64,000 bases of DNA, taken from Crocodylus rhombifer (lineage: Eukaryota; Chordata; Crocodylia; Crocodylidae). The stretch's first letter is position 1; each line of letters begins with the position of its first letter. Made by a program: the position numbers and the translations under genes. The stretch lies in NCBI GenBank assembly GCA_038503035.1, contig JAVSML010024713.1, positions 1-64,000 on the forward strand. Direction: 5' to 3'. The notes beneath the pieces were generated by a model. The model was given only the letters and a program-made list of their open reading frames with translations. It was not told the DNA's origin and ran no database searches. Positions 34,301 through 49,300 of this stretch are shown piece by piece.

Positions 34301-37300
34301 ACAGTGTACAGAAAACTTGGGAGGAGCTTAAAATATCGAAAAGAAGATGCATCACATGGATAAGGGAATAATGTTTTCCTCCAAAGTTTTACTACTTAGC
34401 TGTTAGGAATCTGATACGTTATTGACAAGTAACGGAGCAAAACAACGTGGATAGGATCATGCTGGGTCTCTCAGGCTGTGGCCAGAATAACCAGAAATGC
34501 AGAAAATATGAGTGGAAAATACTTACGGACATGTGGCAGCAGCATAAACAATGGCAATCGCCCCATCTGGTCCAAGAGTTTTGAAGGTAGTTAGTACAAC
34601 CCAAATGAATGACTACCATTAGTGGTGGAGTCAGGTGCATCCTTAGGCAGCTTTTCCCAGGAAAGTTCAGCTGTAGTTTAATACTGTCCCTTATGTGAGG
34701 TCACCAGAAGGGTGACAATGTAAAACCAGTCTGCCTTCTCTCAGAGGCAGAATGCTTGTTTTCAGGCTGGTACAATTTATACCACCAGGCACTAACAGCG
34801 GTGATTCAAACCCAGTAACCCTATCTCTATTTAACGACATTTTGAATGAGCCATGTTCATCAGACTTCCAATCTTATTCTTCCAACATTTTTTTTATTTC
34901 TATTTTTATGGATTTTATTTCTATTTTTAGGATTTGGAAGAGGATGATGATGACCAGCCCCTCAGCCTGGCTTGGCCTGAAACTCCACGCAAACAGATCA
35001 CATACCTTATTTTTTTACCTATTGTTTTTCCACTGTGGGTTACCTTACCAGATGTCAGAAAGCCTGTAAGTAATGACCCTTCTGCTGTTATATACGTTAA
35101 TATATTTTGCAAAATGGACTGGTTTCATAAAACAGTTAAGCATCCCTTGTGTTGAGGATTAGTTACCCCTGTTTGACACAGTTTGATGTAATTTAACTCA
35201 GTGCAGTAGACTCAGGTAAGCTAACAGATCAGATCTGTCTATGGGCTAGAAAATTTCAAACATCAGAATGGGGCAGTACTTACATTCTTAGTCTTCAGTT
35301 TCTCTGTTTTTATGCTTCTATAGCATGTTTTTTCATGCTACTATCAGAGGACATGGGTCTGTAGAAAATGACCAACATCAAATAGCAGGTTGTTAATAAC
35401 AGAGTGCATCTACACATGCATTAATGTGCTGTTGTTAATCTACATTGTTTGGTACGTCTAATATGAAGTACTAAGTGCACAATAACTAGTGCTACTGCAC
35501 ACTAGTGCTGGCATGCAGTCTTTTTGTGTTGCTTAATGTGCAGTAGACTAATTTTACTACGCACAGATTTTGCCATGACATGTTAATGTGAAGTAGAATT
35601 AGACTAATGCACAGTAAGCATCTCGTAGATGTGCCCACAGAGTGGGGGAAAAAGTACCTGTTGGATTGATGCGGGCTATGCATGAGTATTGCTTTCAAGA
35701 ATCAGCTCACTTATTTAGTGAAGCGAAGGAAAAGAAATACAGATTTTTTTAGTAGATTCAGCCAAGTTGTTTTTCATTATTTTTTTCTTGTGGAAAAAGT
35801 ACAGCACTAGAATCATCAACCTTAAAGCAGTATAAAAATTATCTGAAAGGTAATAGCTGGGTTGGAATTTATATGCATATATATTTTATGGCACAAAGAG
35901 AGAGGCTGTAATAATTCTTTTCTTGGGCCTTGATGGCTACATTTCTAAATGTCCATTATGCAGCACTTAACCACCAAGGAAGTCCCACACACAAGGCAGT
36001 TCCTCACCCATTAAAATCATGCTGTGACATTGGCTCCATACTGATTCAAAGGGAAGACTGCCACCTATTGGAACCTTAATACTACTGCCTGTTGTACCTA
36101 GGTGATCCTTGGAATCAACTAGAATAACAGCATATCACCTTCCAAAACAACTGTTACCTTGCCTAACCCAGCTAAACTTATCTGAACCGACTTAGTTTGT
36201 GAGATCTAACAAGATCTCTGCAAAGCAGGGGCTCATCACACAACAGGGTACAGAGGTAGATCAAACACTAATAGCTAATTCAGTTCTCAGATTAACGCAG
36301 GCCAGTTGTGTAATGGTTTTTAAATTATTACAGGCTACAAATAGACATGGTCTTTGGAGCAGGATTAGCTGTGCTGGGATGTCTACCTCATTGGCCTCTA
36401 TAGGCATTGCCAAACTTTGTGCTGCAGGGTGGGGTCCCTGCCATTCCCAGGGCTTCAGGGGCCTGACCTGAATGACAGTAGCTCCAGATGCCATACCCCA
36501 AGTCCCACATGCAGGTTTCCTTGCTTGCAGATATGCAGCCAAAGCTGGGGCACAGCCACCTGATATGAGCCCCATAGCACCCCCCAGCAAGGATCTCCTG
36601 CAGGGGAATTCCCATGCTGTGCAATAAGCAAACAGATGTCCTCCCCACAAGTTGTGACTGCCTTTGGACATGGTAGTATTTTGGGGCACTTGCACTACAC
36701 CAAAGGGCTAAGACATCTGTTTGCTCGCAACTTGTGCCAGCATAAAAATGTTATGTGGGCCCAAGAGCAACGTCTGTTGGCACACACAGTCGTCTCTGAG
36801 GTTCCTGGACAATTTACAACCATGTTTGTCCTTTTGTTTCCTGAGCTTTATTAAAGTAAGGAAAAAATAATGAGAACACAAGCTATAGCTCACAAGACAC
36901 AAACTACCTCTGGAGTTGGCAGCCTTTTGCCACTGCACATCAGAGTTTGCAACCCAGCCTCTTGCCAAGGGCCATAAATCTCTACCCCTCCAGAGGGCTG
37001 AAGCCACCTGCTTGAGGATAAGTGCAGGCAGAGGTGAAGCAAGCTCCTGCAGCAACCTGGGAAGAAGGCAGATTGCTACAGGGATGGCAAGGAGGATGCA
37101 GAGTTTTACCCGCCACCACTCTCTTTGCACTATAGTGACAGCTGCTGCTGCTGCTGCTGCTGGAGCAGTGTGGGCTCAGGCTGCTGCAGCTGAGGGGCAG
37201 GCTCACTGCAGTGCAGGCTGCCTCTGATGCCTTGTTCACACCTCCCACACCGGATATGGGTGAGGAGCTGCACCTCCCATAGCAAAAAGGCAGTGGGGAG

Positions 37301-40300
37301 TTGGAAATGACACCATTCCATTCAACCCCTGGCCTCTATACATTACTGACTGCAGGGCAGCCTGGCTTCCAGGGTTTGGCAGCTCTGAGGTGCATCTGCT
37401 AGAGCAAAGACTCCTAGGAGGGCATTCTGACACCTTCTCTAAGTCAGTGCTCAGGGTAGGGCCCTGCTCACCTTCCCCTCCACCAGGAGTTGCAATCCTG
37501 AGTGCGTGCAGGGCTGCAGAGAAGAGTGCTGGGGAGGGCAGAGGAGCCTGGTGCAACTCTGTGCCAACCAATCTTCTATGACACCCTGTCCTCTGTGCTG
37601 CCATGGGCCAGGTCAGACCTTCCCCAGCTGGATCCGCAGGCTGAATAAGTTGGGCCATAAGTTGCCGACCCCTGAGTTATGTCATAACTATTTTATCAAT
37701 TACAAACCTGGTGACAAGACAAACACTGGTAAGCCCAGTGTGAAGTAAATGAATCATTCCAATGAAGGCTAACCAAAGACAGAGAAAAAGAGTATTGTTT
37801 TCTTCTAATCTCTTGCAGGAATAGTAACTTTGATTGTTATTTGTTAATGGTAATCAGACAGAGGTACATGCCTAAAGAGGTTCTTTTCAGTGCAGTGTAT
37901 GTTAGCCCTATGTGAGCAAACTTCAATTAAGGAAAGAGTTTTGCTTGAGTGAAAGCTGAGAAAAACCTGAGTAACTGTGGACTTCAAGATTTCTATTTTT
38001 CTGTACATTCTGTTTAGTATCACTTCAGAATGAAATGGAGAAGACTGTCTTAATGAAAAGCACTGATCATTTTTAATCTGAGCTTTTTATTTGGATTCAC
38101 CAAAGGTTGATTATTAATAATAGTAACTGTCTATAATAATTCATCATGCTTTAGCTCTCTTATATTTACATCTCCAAGTGATGATAGATGGTAGATGCAT
38201 GAAAGCTAATAAATTATTACTGGAATAATCCCTCAAGTATTTTACTTTCTTCTCCTTGAATCAAAAATAGATTTAAAACTTTGAGGAGACAGGGTCTATA
38301 TCCGCATTCTGCCTTCTGCCTCCCACTCATATTTCCCCTCCTCCATGCTGAAAAACTTCAGTTCTGCACCAAATCCACAAGCTGAAATAAGACAAAATTC
38401 TTTGCTTTCAGATAAAGAATCCTAGCTTTTCAATTTTCTCTTCTAATGTTTGTGCTTTCTTCTAGTTTTCAGAATTCATCAAGAATTCTTGCCTAGTACC
38501 AAAAAACAGCATATGATACAAGACAAGTTGCAAATGTATCTGTTATTTTTATACATGTATTTCTTTGCATATATTTTGAAAAGAGTTCACAACATTTTTG
38601 CAGCACTGAATACTTAAAAAAAGTGTTGCCCACCATTAGTTTGAATGCAAGTCTCAAATTAAAATTGACAGAGTTTGCAACATTTTCTGTTCATTCTCCT
38701 CGACATGTATACACTGCAGATTAGAGCAGTTGTTAACAAGAATGTTTCTGGAAAACCAAAATCTCATGAATATTCAAGTAGCTTCATCTCCATGTGAATA
38801 ATAGCACTGGAAGTGTTCACACCAGATCTAGCCCATGGATGTCCAATAATTTAGCCCAGACGTCCAGCAGGAAATACTTCACCATGATATAAAGGATGAA
38901 GTACATGTGTTTATGTTAAAAATCAGTGGGCAGCAGGGGCTAGGAAGAATCTCATTCACTGAAAAGAATAGCTTGTCACATGGGAATATAGGGAAAGAAG
39001 CTGAACATTGTATGCAGATTGTAATGACATGTAATTATAACAGGAGAGGTAGCAGGATGGATCAGGGTGACAAGTTGTTTACTTTGAATATTACTGTCAA
39101 AGAATTAACCAGATGGTTACAAAAACTCTCTGTGCCCAGCGGCCTAACTTGTCAAGTATGGTTCATTAGCTTGTTTGTGCCTAATACTCTCACTTATGTA
39201 ATGCACTCCCCACCTTGCAACAAGGAAAACCTGGTTGATTAGGATGGTTCAAAAAGTGTTTTGGAATTCACATTTTACATACACAGTGTGAGGCAAACCT
39301 AAAACACCATTCAGATTTTCAAGGGAAATTTATTATTGGAAAACCTATATGCAAATATAATAATTTTAAGTAGGAAATATCGAGGACCACTGGAGGCTCA
39401 GACTGGCACATAAGGTGAGCATGTGTATGCAAAACAACTGTATGATACTTTTGATGTCTTCTCTGTGTCCACTTTTGAAAATTGTTCTCCCCATACTTCC
39501 CCCCCTCCCCCCCCCCGGGCTTTTTTCTTTGTTCTCCTTTTATCTCTCTTCTGGCATGTTTTTCACCTGGATCAAATATGGAATGTCCAACAGCATTTGC
39601 CAACACTACATTCAGTTCTAGAAGTTTTTCTCATTTAAGACCAAATGTCTTTCAAAATCTGAATCCTAGTTTATTTAGGATCCTGCTATTTTAATTTTTT
39701 TCTGAATTTTTTCAAAATTTTTCTGAATGTTGTCCAATTTACACATAAATGGATTTTTATGTGTAAAATAGAACGATAGGAGGCTATACATTAGTTCAAA
39801 AGTGATTTCATAACTGATATAGTAAGTGACCTACATTAATAAGGAATCGCTGGTTAAATATACCATTTACTTAAAGCCAACTTCATGGAGATAGACCTAC
39901 CATCACTAGAGCACTGTTAAAGTTACTTGAAGTAAACTGGAGGTAAATTATTTTTTCCAGGAAAATTCATTGTTGACTTTTTATTCAAATGTCAGTAATA
40001 ACTAATGTTTAGCTTTTGGAACTGGTCAATTAGAAATCGGTTCTAGTATAAAACTGTGGGCTCTAAATACAGAAATATTGATAGGTATCTCTAAAAACTG
40101 ATGAAAGTAATAATATTCTAAACATACCAATGCTTTGTTCTAAGTTAGACCTGCATTTGCAGCTGTGTTCCTACAAGATCTCAGGTGGTAGTTGGCAAAT
40201 AATGGCTAGCTCTTTTAATATCTGTAACTAGCATTTCTATAAGGCTTTTCATTACTATATCTAAAAAAAATTACAAAATATCATTATGTACACATTACTG

Positions 40301-43300
40301 TTATGAAAATGGGGGGATTGTGAGACAATATGCTGCAACTAAGCCGATCCACCAGGCCAGCAGTAGGGTCTCTCATATTCCAGTCTTTCACATTTCGATC
40401 TCTCATATTCCAGTATAGTGCTCTACCCATTTGACATTATTGCTTCTCCCTTTACAAACTTTTTGCTGAGCAAAATTCTAATAACTACACAGATTCTTCA
40501 ACTAAGTGAACATTTCTGTCCACCGAGAGCCTTGTTATCAAAGGGACTCTGAGCAAGACAAGGATTTACCTATAAGCAGGATGAGAACCTAAATGATCAA
40601 CAAATGATGGATGAAATACAAATGAGTATTCATGTCTCAGTATGTGTGTGAGGCAAACATATGAATTATTACGGTAAAATATTGGGTAAAAATAATAATA
40701 ATAAGAAGAAAAGTGAGCAAAAATACTTTGTTTATGAAATCATTAACCTCAGAAACACTCCATATTCTGAAGACATCCTTTGGTCACAATTCCCATTTTA
40801 AACTTTTTATTTAAAAAATAATACTTTCAGGAATGCAGTACTGATGTGGTCTTGGAGAAATAGCCTTGAATAAATAAGGCACTGTGCTATACAGCAGGAC
40901 AGTCAACAGATCTCTGTTCAAACTGACATTAAGTGGAAAAGACGTAATTATTGTACCCACTGTGCTTCTTGAATTTGTTCTGTTACCATGACCACAGTGG
41001 TACCAATTTGTAATAAACTAAGTGCTAGTATCTGTATACAGCAGCCATTACAACAGCTGCAGTGGTCCACTGCAAAGAAGTGTTGATGGAAAAGCTGACG
41101 TCTGATAGCTCTGATTCATTTTTTTCAGGGAAATTTTCAGAACTGACAGCTCTGCATGTTCCCAAGAGCTTGCAAATTACTTGCAGAAGTGAACATGAAA
41201 AACTTTGACAATAATTACAATTTTTTGAAGTACAAATCCAGCTTCAGAAAAAACAGTACACCCACTGTTTTTCTAAACCATTTATATGCACATTATATGA
41301 CAGTATTTATTGGATTTCTGTCATGATTTCAGCTTCTGTAATTGGCACAGACTTTACATTTTGCATTGTTTGAGTTATAATGTTTTCTACTTTAAAATAG
41401 ATAATTAATGTGGAAAGTCTGTTAAAATACTCTTCACCTTGAACTAATTCTTATCAGTTAATTATACTGAAATGAAATTGGCTCAGACCATCAGGGTACA
41501 CGTATCCTGCACCGTTACTAACTCATAATTCTCAACTATACAGTTCCCCATGTTCTGGATCCTTGTGGGCATCTGATTTGGATAGGCACTGTCTGGTTAT
41601 TTTACAAGAACCATATGGTGTGGATAACACTATATTTTGGTTGAATGACAGCCTGTCCCAGCTGCCTGTGGAGGGTTCAGGATTGAGAGTATGCTCGGGG
41701 GTAGAAAGGTAAGAAAGGTTTATTGACTTAACAAAAACACAACTGTGCGTAGTAACAAGACAAACAATGACAGACAAGAATAATTCGCATCAGCAACTTA
41801 TCAGCAGTCTCCTCTGATGCCTGATGTACAAGTTTCTCTTTCCACAAAGCTCAGCGAAGTCAGGCGTCCCTGATCAGCGCTGTCCGAGAGGGACCAGGAA
41901 GGACCCTGGTATTCAGTCCTTGGGCTCCTTGAGATCCACGGGCCCATTGATTCAGGTCAACAGCTAATTAATCCCTTTCACCAAGCTGTATCTTCCTTAT
42001 GAATGATTTCTGGATGTTTTAGCCAATTTATAGCTTCTGAATGGTACTGATAACTTACAGCCACTCTGATTCTTTTTACTTCAACTATCCTTAGACTGAC
42101 CAATAGCAGTACAAACCTTGCATTCTTTTTGATAAGGTTAATTTTAACTATGCCACAGTGCCTTACTACTTCAAGGCTTTGTTAAATTTACTAGGCCTTA
42201 CTTTATACAAGGCCTTACTACATCTTAGTTGCTAATTAGGCTCTTAGCAACAACAGATAGCTTAATATCTAAACAAATACAGAAAAACACTTGGTCTAAT
42301 CTTCATAGAGCCTTCAGCAAGCACCTTTATCACACAGACATAATTTTCAGCTGTCACAACAGCCATAGGATCTGCATAGTGTACAGGAGGGTTACTGCTT
42401 GACAACTGCACATTGAATATGCAAATTCCACTGCTCTGATTGGTTGTCATATTTAGCATTTTAAAGCTCACTGCCAAAAATACATATATTGGCTCATCAT
42501 TTTGTTCCTTTACCTGGTAAAGAGAAAAGCAAAACATTTACACGTGAAAAGAAAATTATTTAATTTTTTCGAAAATCTGGCTGTAAAAATACTGACAAGG
42601 AATTGAATATCATTATTTTGAAAAATAAATGAACCATTGTCAAATCACCACCTCTCTACCTACATTTTGGTCTGGGAAGAGGTTGTTATATGGGTTGGGG
42701 GTTTTCCTGTTTAAAACATAGGCACATATGACTCCTGCATGTGGAAATACTGTATTTCCCACAAATTCTTGTTAGAAAATTACTTATAGAGTAGGTGGCT
42801 GATTGAGTTCTTCAGTATAGACTAAATTATTTCTCATTGCTATATAAACAGATATTTGAAGTATATCAAACAAAATAGCATATTGCTTTTTTTTTTTAAG
42901 TAGTGTTCCTCATGGTAACAGAATTTATATGCCAAATACTATTTTCATCAGTGTTAGACACCATTAATTTAAAAGAATATCCTCTCAGAAACTACAATAA
43001 TTTTCCCTCTCTAACTAAATTTAGCCACTTAAAATTGTATATTTCAATGGACACTACATGAGTATAATTAAACCTACTCAGTCTTTAATGTGTCTTGTTA
43101 TAGATAATAAATTTTTAATTTTTTTTACTCCTTGATAATTATCTAAATAAGCTCAAATTGTGGAATCCCTCTTTGTTATAGGCCAGGTACAGACATTACA
43201 CTTCTACCAGTATAAGATAAGAAGGTCAGCAAACAAAACCAGTCTATAGCCATAACAGAACAGAAGTTCAGCACCCATAGACTGGTTTAAAAATGGTGGA

Positions 43301-46300
43301 ACCTGGTCTAAGATTTGCTCCTCCCCCGCAACAGGTAATTATATGTTCTGTTCACTACTGATCTACACCACTTACAAAAAACTGTGTAACTTAGATTGAT
43401 TCCACCTCAGGCTTTTTGAATGTCTGTACCTAGCCTTAGTATTAATTTACTAACACAAATTTCAGTGGGACTTCTCACATTGTAATAAATGCTGACCAAG
43501 CTGAGTTTTGCAACTTGATCTTTAGCCATCTGAACAGATAAAAATAGATGTGGATTTTTAATTCTTCTTTTGTGAGCAGGGAGAATATAAAAAGCTACTT
43601 TCTTCTCTTTCCATCACTAAGCTTTTCCTTTTTTCTTGGTCTGTTGCCCACTGAAATACATGGAAACACCCCCTTGTCCCTCAATGGGCTTTGTATCAGG
43701 TACTGAGGGTTTAAAACATTTACAAAATATTCATATTTTTATTGAACCAGTTCTGGCGGTTTGGACATTCTACTCGCTCCTGTTAGCTAGCATTCATCCA
43801 TATAAAACAATCCTTGAATATTTTGCTACCCCAAACACATGCCCATTCTGTTTAATATACAGAAAAGCTGGTCATGCATTTATGTGACCGCCCTTGAAAA
43901 GAAGGCTTTAGAATGACTTTAAATGCTAAATTAGCAATGTCCAGATGGTGCTTGCTTTCCAACTCTTATTTGAGTTGAGTTCAGGGAAAGTAGTGGGGTA
44001 TTCAGAATGTTCCCAGAGCTAATTCTCTCCCTGTAGTTGGGATTTACTGATGCCTCTCAGAGGAGGAAACACACAGCTTCTCTCTTGTTCTTTTGAAGTA
44101 CATAGGAATGGCAGACCTATATCTAAAACGGTGCAAAGTGGAAAATACTTTATAATTTGGACCATACTTCTGAGAATTGCTTTTCAAAGAAGGAACAGAG
44201 AGAGAGAGAGAGAGGCTGCAGAAATCAAACAGTTTACATGTAAAACTAAGAGTTTGGTGGCCAGTTCTGCAAGATCATCTTGGATCTCATGGTTTGATTT
44301 GAATGCACCAGCTGAGGAAACTAGTTTTGGATAGTTTTGCCAACTGGAGAAAAAGCCCCAGTCTTGTGGTCCATGTGGACAAAAATGAAAAGAGAAGTTG
44401 ATGACAATTTAATGGGCAGAAGTGTTGTGGAGTCAACAACAACAAGCCATGGAACCAATACATAAAGTGGGGAGTGATGCATTACCACAGTGATGTATTA
44501 TCACTCATTGTTTCATTTTGTATGACCTGATATGAGAATAGCCTAAAAAATGAATGATTTTAAAGAAAAAATGACTTTAAAGATGGGAAGCATCTTCCTT
44601 CTTCACCTTTTGTTTCAAACAGTAATTAAATTTACATTGTGTTTACACAGGACAGTGTTATGATCAAGATTCCTCTACCGGACCACTTAGCTTGAGCTCT
44701 CTCTTTTAAGCATGCACAGCTTGCTAAGGGAAAATATGGATTATGAATGAGGTTGAAAAAAACAACAGCCAAAATAACTTACAGATTTTAACATGACCCA
44801 TTAGTTGGTGGTAAAAATATTATATATTCAGAGTTTGACAGTAAAGGAGAAAAACATCATGAAAATGAGGCTGCTTTGCTGTAATATAGATTTTGATATT
44901 CATTAGTAGGCTTCAAAGAGAGTAACATTTGAGAAAATTTACTTTTTTTTATAACAAACCTCCACACAGAACAAAGGGGAGGGGTTTCACAATAACCAGT
45001 GAATACATTTTTTAAGGATTTGTAAATGCTAATTAAACAGGTTAGTATTCTAAGAAAACATGGTTCACTTAGAACTTTAGAATGTACATTTTTTTAAATT
45101 CTAGATCTTGCAGCACTCTTTATCATATCAGCTGTGAAAATGGTGTGCTAAAATACATTCTTAATGTATAGTTAATTGGACTAAAAGCAACGTTATATAT
45201 GCATCTTGTTACTAATCTTATTAAAGGAATGTGTGTATACATGTAAAAATGTATTTTTCTTGTTGCAACTTCTTTGCACTTTCTGTCTGATAATTTGTGA
45301 ATAAGCGTTATTTCACAAGTTAAAAGCTAAAGCTTCAGCAAAGTACTTGAAGGAATTGGGGCCAAAGGGAATATTGAATGAATGACAAGACAATATTTAC
45401 TGTTCAGTATAAATCAGTATAAGCAGTGTCATTGCTGTGGTTTCATAAAACAATCTTGTAGGCTTTTTCCAGTTGAAGTCAGTAGAGAATTTGCTTCTGT
45501 GCAGAATTCAGTGTCACGGCATTTGTGATCACACGTAGATGAGGTAGTCACCTTACCTTCATCACTCGGAGGGTTTTGTTTTAAATTTGTTTAGAGACTG
45601 TAGGTGCATATGCCAGCATTTGACATGGATGCTGACTTCATCTGTTTATTTCCTTTTCAGTCATCCAGGAAATTTTTTCCCGTTACATTTTTTGGATCGA
45701 TCAGTTGGATAGCAATATTTTCTTATTTAATGGTCTGGTGGGCACATCAGGTAAGAGAATGACACTGGTATGAAATGAAACTGTCCACTGTGTTTCAATT
45801 TCTGAATAATCATTCAGAGTCAGTCAGTCACCATGCTGATTATTAGCTCCTTATTCTGTGAGGTAGAATGGCTGATGTGGAAGTGTCAGAATGTGGCAGA
45901 AGTGGGTGAATAAATTTATTTGACAAATATTTGACCATTCTCTTAATATCAGAACCAATGAGACCTTCTTCTGATAACTATAGTGATTAGTTCCTCCTTG
46001 ACAAATTTGCATTAATTGTTCCTTGTATTTGGGCTTGTAGATATCTTCCTCTGCCACTCTACCATAATTCCTCTGAGTTGACAGTAATATAACAGGATGT
46101 ATGAAGAGCAAAGTGCCTTCACCTTTAATAACAGCCTGTTTCCTGCTGCTCTTATTCAAGAGAAATGCCCATTGAACTCAGTGAAGATTTTTGTTTGCAA
46201 AATATGCTTTTTCTCCCTACTAGCAGTAGGGAGACAAGCAGTATTATCAAAGGCAATACTAAATATTATCCTTTTACAGCAGCCTACTAAGTATTGTCTT

Positions 46301-49300
46301 TGATAAATCACTTTGTCAGTGATGTTGTGTGAATGATGTATTTCCTTTCTTCTCAAAAACCTACCAGAACCCCAAGCAAGCAAACAAGAAGGCCATATCC
46401 ACACAAGCATGAATATTTGGTTCCTTAGGGACAACTAGCAGCAGGACACCCTGTGGCACTGCTAGTTGTCCCGGAGAATGCCTGTGCATACAAACTTTGA
46501 CACGCAGCTGGTGTAAGGGAGGCTGGGGCCAGCACTAGGCCCCCCTTATCTGGATAATCAGGGGTCAAAAAACTCCCCCGTGCTGCTCCCTTGCAGCATG
46601 GAGAATAGCTGAATGTGCAGTGTCACAAACCACACAGCTGTGCTCATCTGGACATGGCTGAAGTAAGTAAGCATGAGAGTGTAATCTGCTCTCTTCCATC
46701 GGAGTCCTACCATAGATCAAAGCTGGAACCTGCCCCTAACCAGTTTCCATTTTAAATGAGTTTACAGCCAAGAACGTCCATTCTTTCCCTGATATCAATT
46801 TTTCTGTCTCTTATTTCTCTTAATAACCCTTAGGTTGGAGAGACCATTGGCATTAGTGAAGAAATCATGGGATTGACCATTTTAGCAGCTGGCACCTCTA
46901 TCCCTGACTTAATTACCAGTGTGATTGTAGCACGGAAGGGTCTTGGGGATATGGCAGTATCCAGCTCTGTTGGCAGCAACATATTTGACATCACAGTGGG
47001 GTAAGTACTTCAGAAATACTAATATCTCAGCTATAAAAACCCATGATGATTTGTGATATTGTTGGCCCTAATTAGTTCCTGCTCATCTAATTTAAAAAAA
47101 TCTACTTACCCATAGGAGTGAACTTACACCAATATATCCCACTAAGCGTTTGGAGTAAGTTATAGCCAGCCTAAAGAAAAGTATATTTCTCAGCCCCTTA
47201 CCTCCAGATGAGGGGATGTGTAGCATCAATTTCTGCTTTCAGTATGGATCAATAAGATATTGCTGTGCTACTTCATGTGCATATCAAGGGTTTTACCAGA
47301 ATTACTGAGAATCCCTTAGACTATTGATTGTCCCCTTACCTGTGGTTTTTGTGAGATTTAAGGCAGATTTAAACCCAGCACATTATCTTGGTGGAGTAAT
47401 CCCTTGTTATGAGAGAATCCCTGGGTTATATACAGGCAGCTTCACATCCTGACACTCAGTATAGAAGCTCCCCAGCAATCCACAGCTCCTACAGCAGCCC
47501 TCTGCAGGCCACCTGCAGCCAGTTATGTGGAGCAGTGCTCATATCAGGCTAGTGCAGACCCCAGGGCATAGGTACAAAGGGCTGTTCCAAACCATCACCC
47601 CTTAGCAATATCCAGTGCCTGGGAATGGCCAAGAATCTAGGCCTCAATTATGTGGCAAATCCACCCACATGTTTTGTGTTTAAATTTCAAACAGTAAGAA
47701 ATATCATGAAAAGTTTAAGATCCCAATTTAGAACATTTTTTGTAGCATAAGCAGTGATCATGTTGGATAAAAGCCTCTTTTATGATATCACCATTTATTT
47801 TCTTCCTTACATTTTTAATTTTCTTGTTTCTGGAAATGTGGACTCCCTTGTAGTATATGCATACAGTAATGCTGTATGCATGAAAACAGCAGAATTCAGC
47901 TCTATTTATCATATGGTTAATACAGAAGCTGCAATGAATTATTCCCATTTAATTGGGTTATTTAGAGACAATACAGTGACATGATGTGAGCTTCAGATTA
48001 GTCTCTCTTGTTACATGTTCAAAGCTCTGCTACATCCCAATCCAGTGCTTTAAATATTCACTTTTACTTGACATCTTCCAGAGTAATGTTGTCTGATGTT
48101 TTAGCATCACAGTTGGAAATTCAGTAACAGCGAGCATAATAACAGAAATTAAGCAGTAGTTCGGACAAAGTTCAAACCGTTTTTGCATAAGTTTCCATTC
48201 TCACTGTGAATCCAGAAGTTTTAAGGGCCAAACCTTGAGGGTAGCAGCTTTCTCACTCAGTCCAGGTTGCATTGACTCAAAAACTACCACTGATGATGTG
48301 TGGGAAGGTCACAACCCTAGAACATTCACTGGCATTGCAGGTTCTTCCCTCTTGCCAGTCTAGAGCTGACATTGCCTTCAAGGGAAGATGTAGGGGGATA
48401 GGGTCGTCTAGTTGAAACTCCAGGAATAAATTAAAGAAGCCATGCAGTCAGGAACCGATCTACTAGCTGAAAGCTGTTGGTCACCTAGGCAGGAAAGCTT
48501 CACTGGCTGTGTAGAGTGAGTCCCCTGGGTCTTTCCATCCTCATATCCCCTTCAAAATAATGTGATTGCTTATCTATAAAGTGAGTCTGGTGCCTCACTC
48601 TGCGAGCATCCTGTAGTGGGGAGTGATGACAGAGAAGGATAGGAAAGTGAGAGAAGGGTAAGAAAACCTAGGGCTACTTGAGAAATGGAGAGCTCCCTTA
48701 TATGTATGTCCTTCCTTCTCAGCTGCTCCATGCCTCCAGATGATGGCATAATAATAATAATAATAATTTTATTATTATTTTATGGTAGTGCCCACATTCC
48801 TCAGTCAAGACAGTGTTTTCCCCCTCTACTTTTTATGTTAGGACAGATTTTCCATAGCTTGACAGTATAGTCACACTGTCTGATCAAGTCATCCCTCACG
48901 GCCAAGTACAGAATTGTTCTTTTTAAGTTATCAAATGCCTACGTATTGGGTCCTGTACTAGTCAGTCAGTTGGGCTTCATTGTGTGTAAATCAATGGCTT
49001 TGTTTTGAAATGTCTCCAGAGCATTTCCATTAACATTTTCAGCTTCTCTACAGCATTTCCAATTTCTTTTTTTTCTGTTTCTCAACAGACTTCCTTTTCC
49101 ATGGCTCATATATGCTATAATTAACAAATTTGCTCCAGTAACTGTTAGCAGCAATGGCTTGTTCTGTGCTATTGTCCTCCTCTTCATCATGCTGATTTTT
49201 GTCATTCTTTCCATTGCTTTCTGCAAGTGGAGGATGAATAAAATCCTAGGTTTGCTCATGTTCGCACTCTATTTCGTGTTCCTGATCGTCAGTGTCCTTC

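Larger units (their letters stand above)
8498..34930. other. Large SLC24A2 intron (26.4 kb), repeat-dense
   Basis: No coding exon of SLC24A2 is needed here because the protein is continuous across it. It carries most CR1 copies of the window, hAT fragments, a tandem array, a hammerhead retroposon, a solo LTR and the assembly gap, each listed separately. Stretches where I recognise nothing firm are 8580-9610, 13154-14400, 20600-22215, 22716-24480, 28890-29725, 30386-31080 and 32110-33020. Confidence 0.85.
35066..45660. other. SLC24A2 intron (10.6 kb)
   Basis: Holds MITE-like elements (35404, 43181), a GC-rich repeat tract (36200-37674) and a possible minus-strand LTR (41640-42250). The rest, mainly 37675-41480 and 43440-45660, is AT-rich and without a recognised gene or repeat; a degenerate MIR-like trace may lie at 40300-40440. 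Confidence 0.8.

Noticed and set aside
36200..37674. A complete hAT element
   Set aside because: Only the right terminus is visible; no CAGGGG left end with the same 8-bp flank was found.
36199..37748. Overlapping frames of 80-144 codons on both strands
   Set aside because: Repeat tract with a hAT-type end and a GCT microsatellite; no motif.
44050..44334. 94-codon frame after an intronic ATG
   Set aside because: Includes a GA microsatellite and no recognisable domain; lies mid-intron of SLC24A2 without matching splice need.
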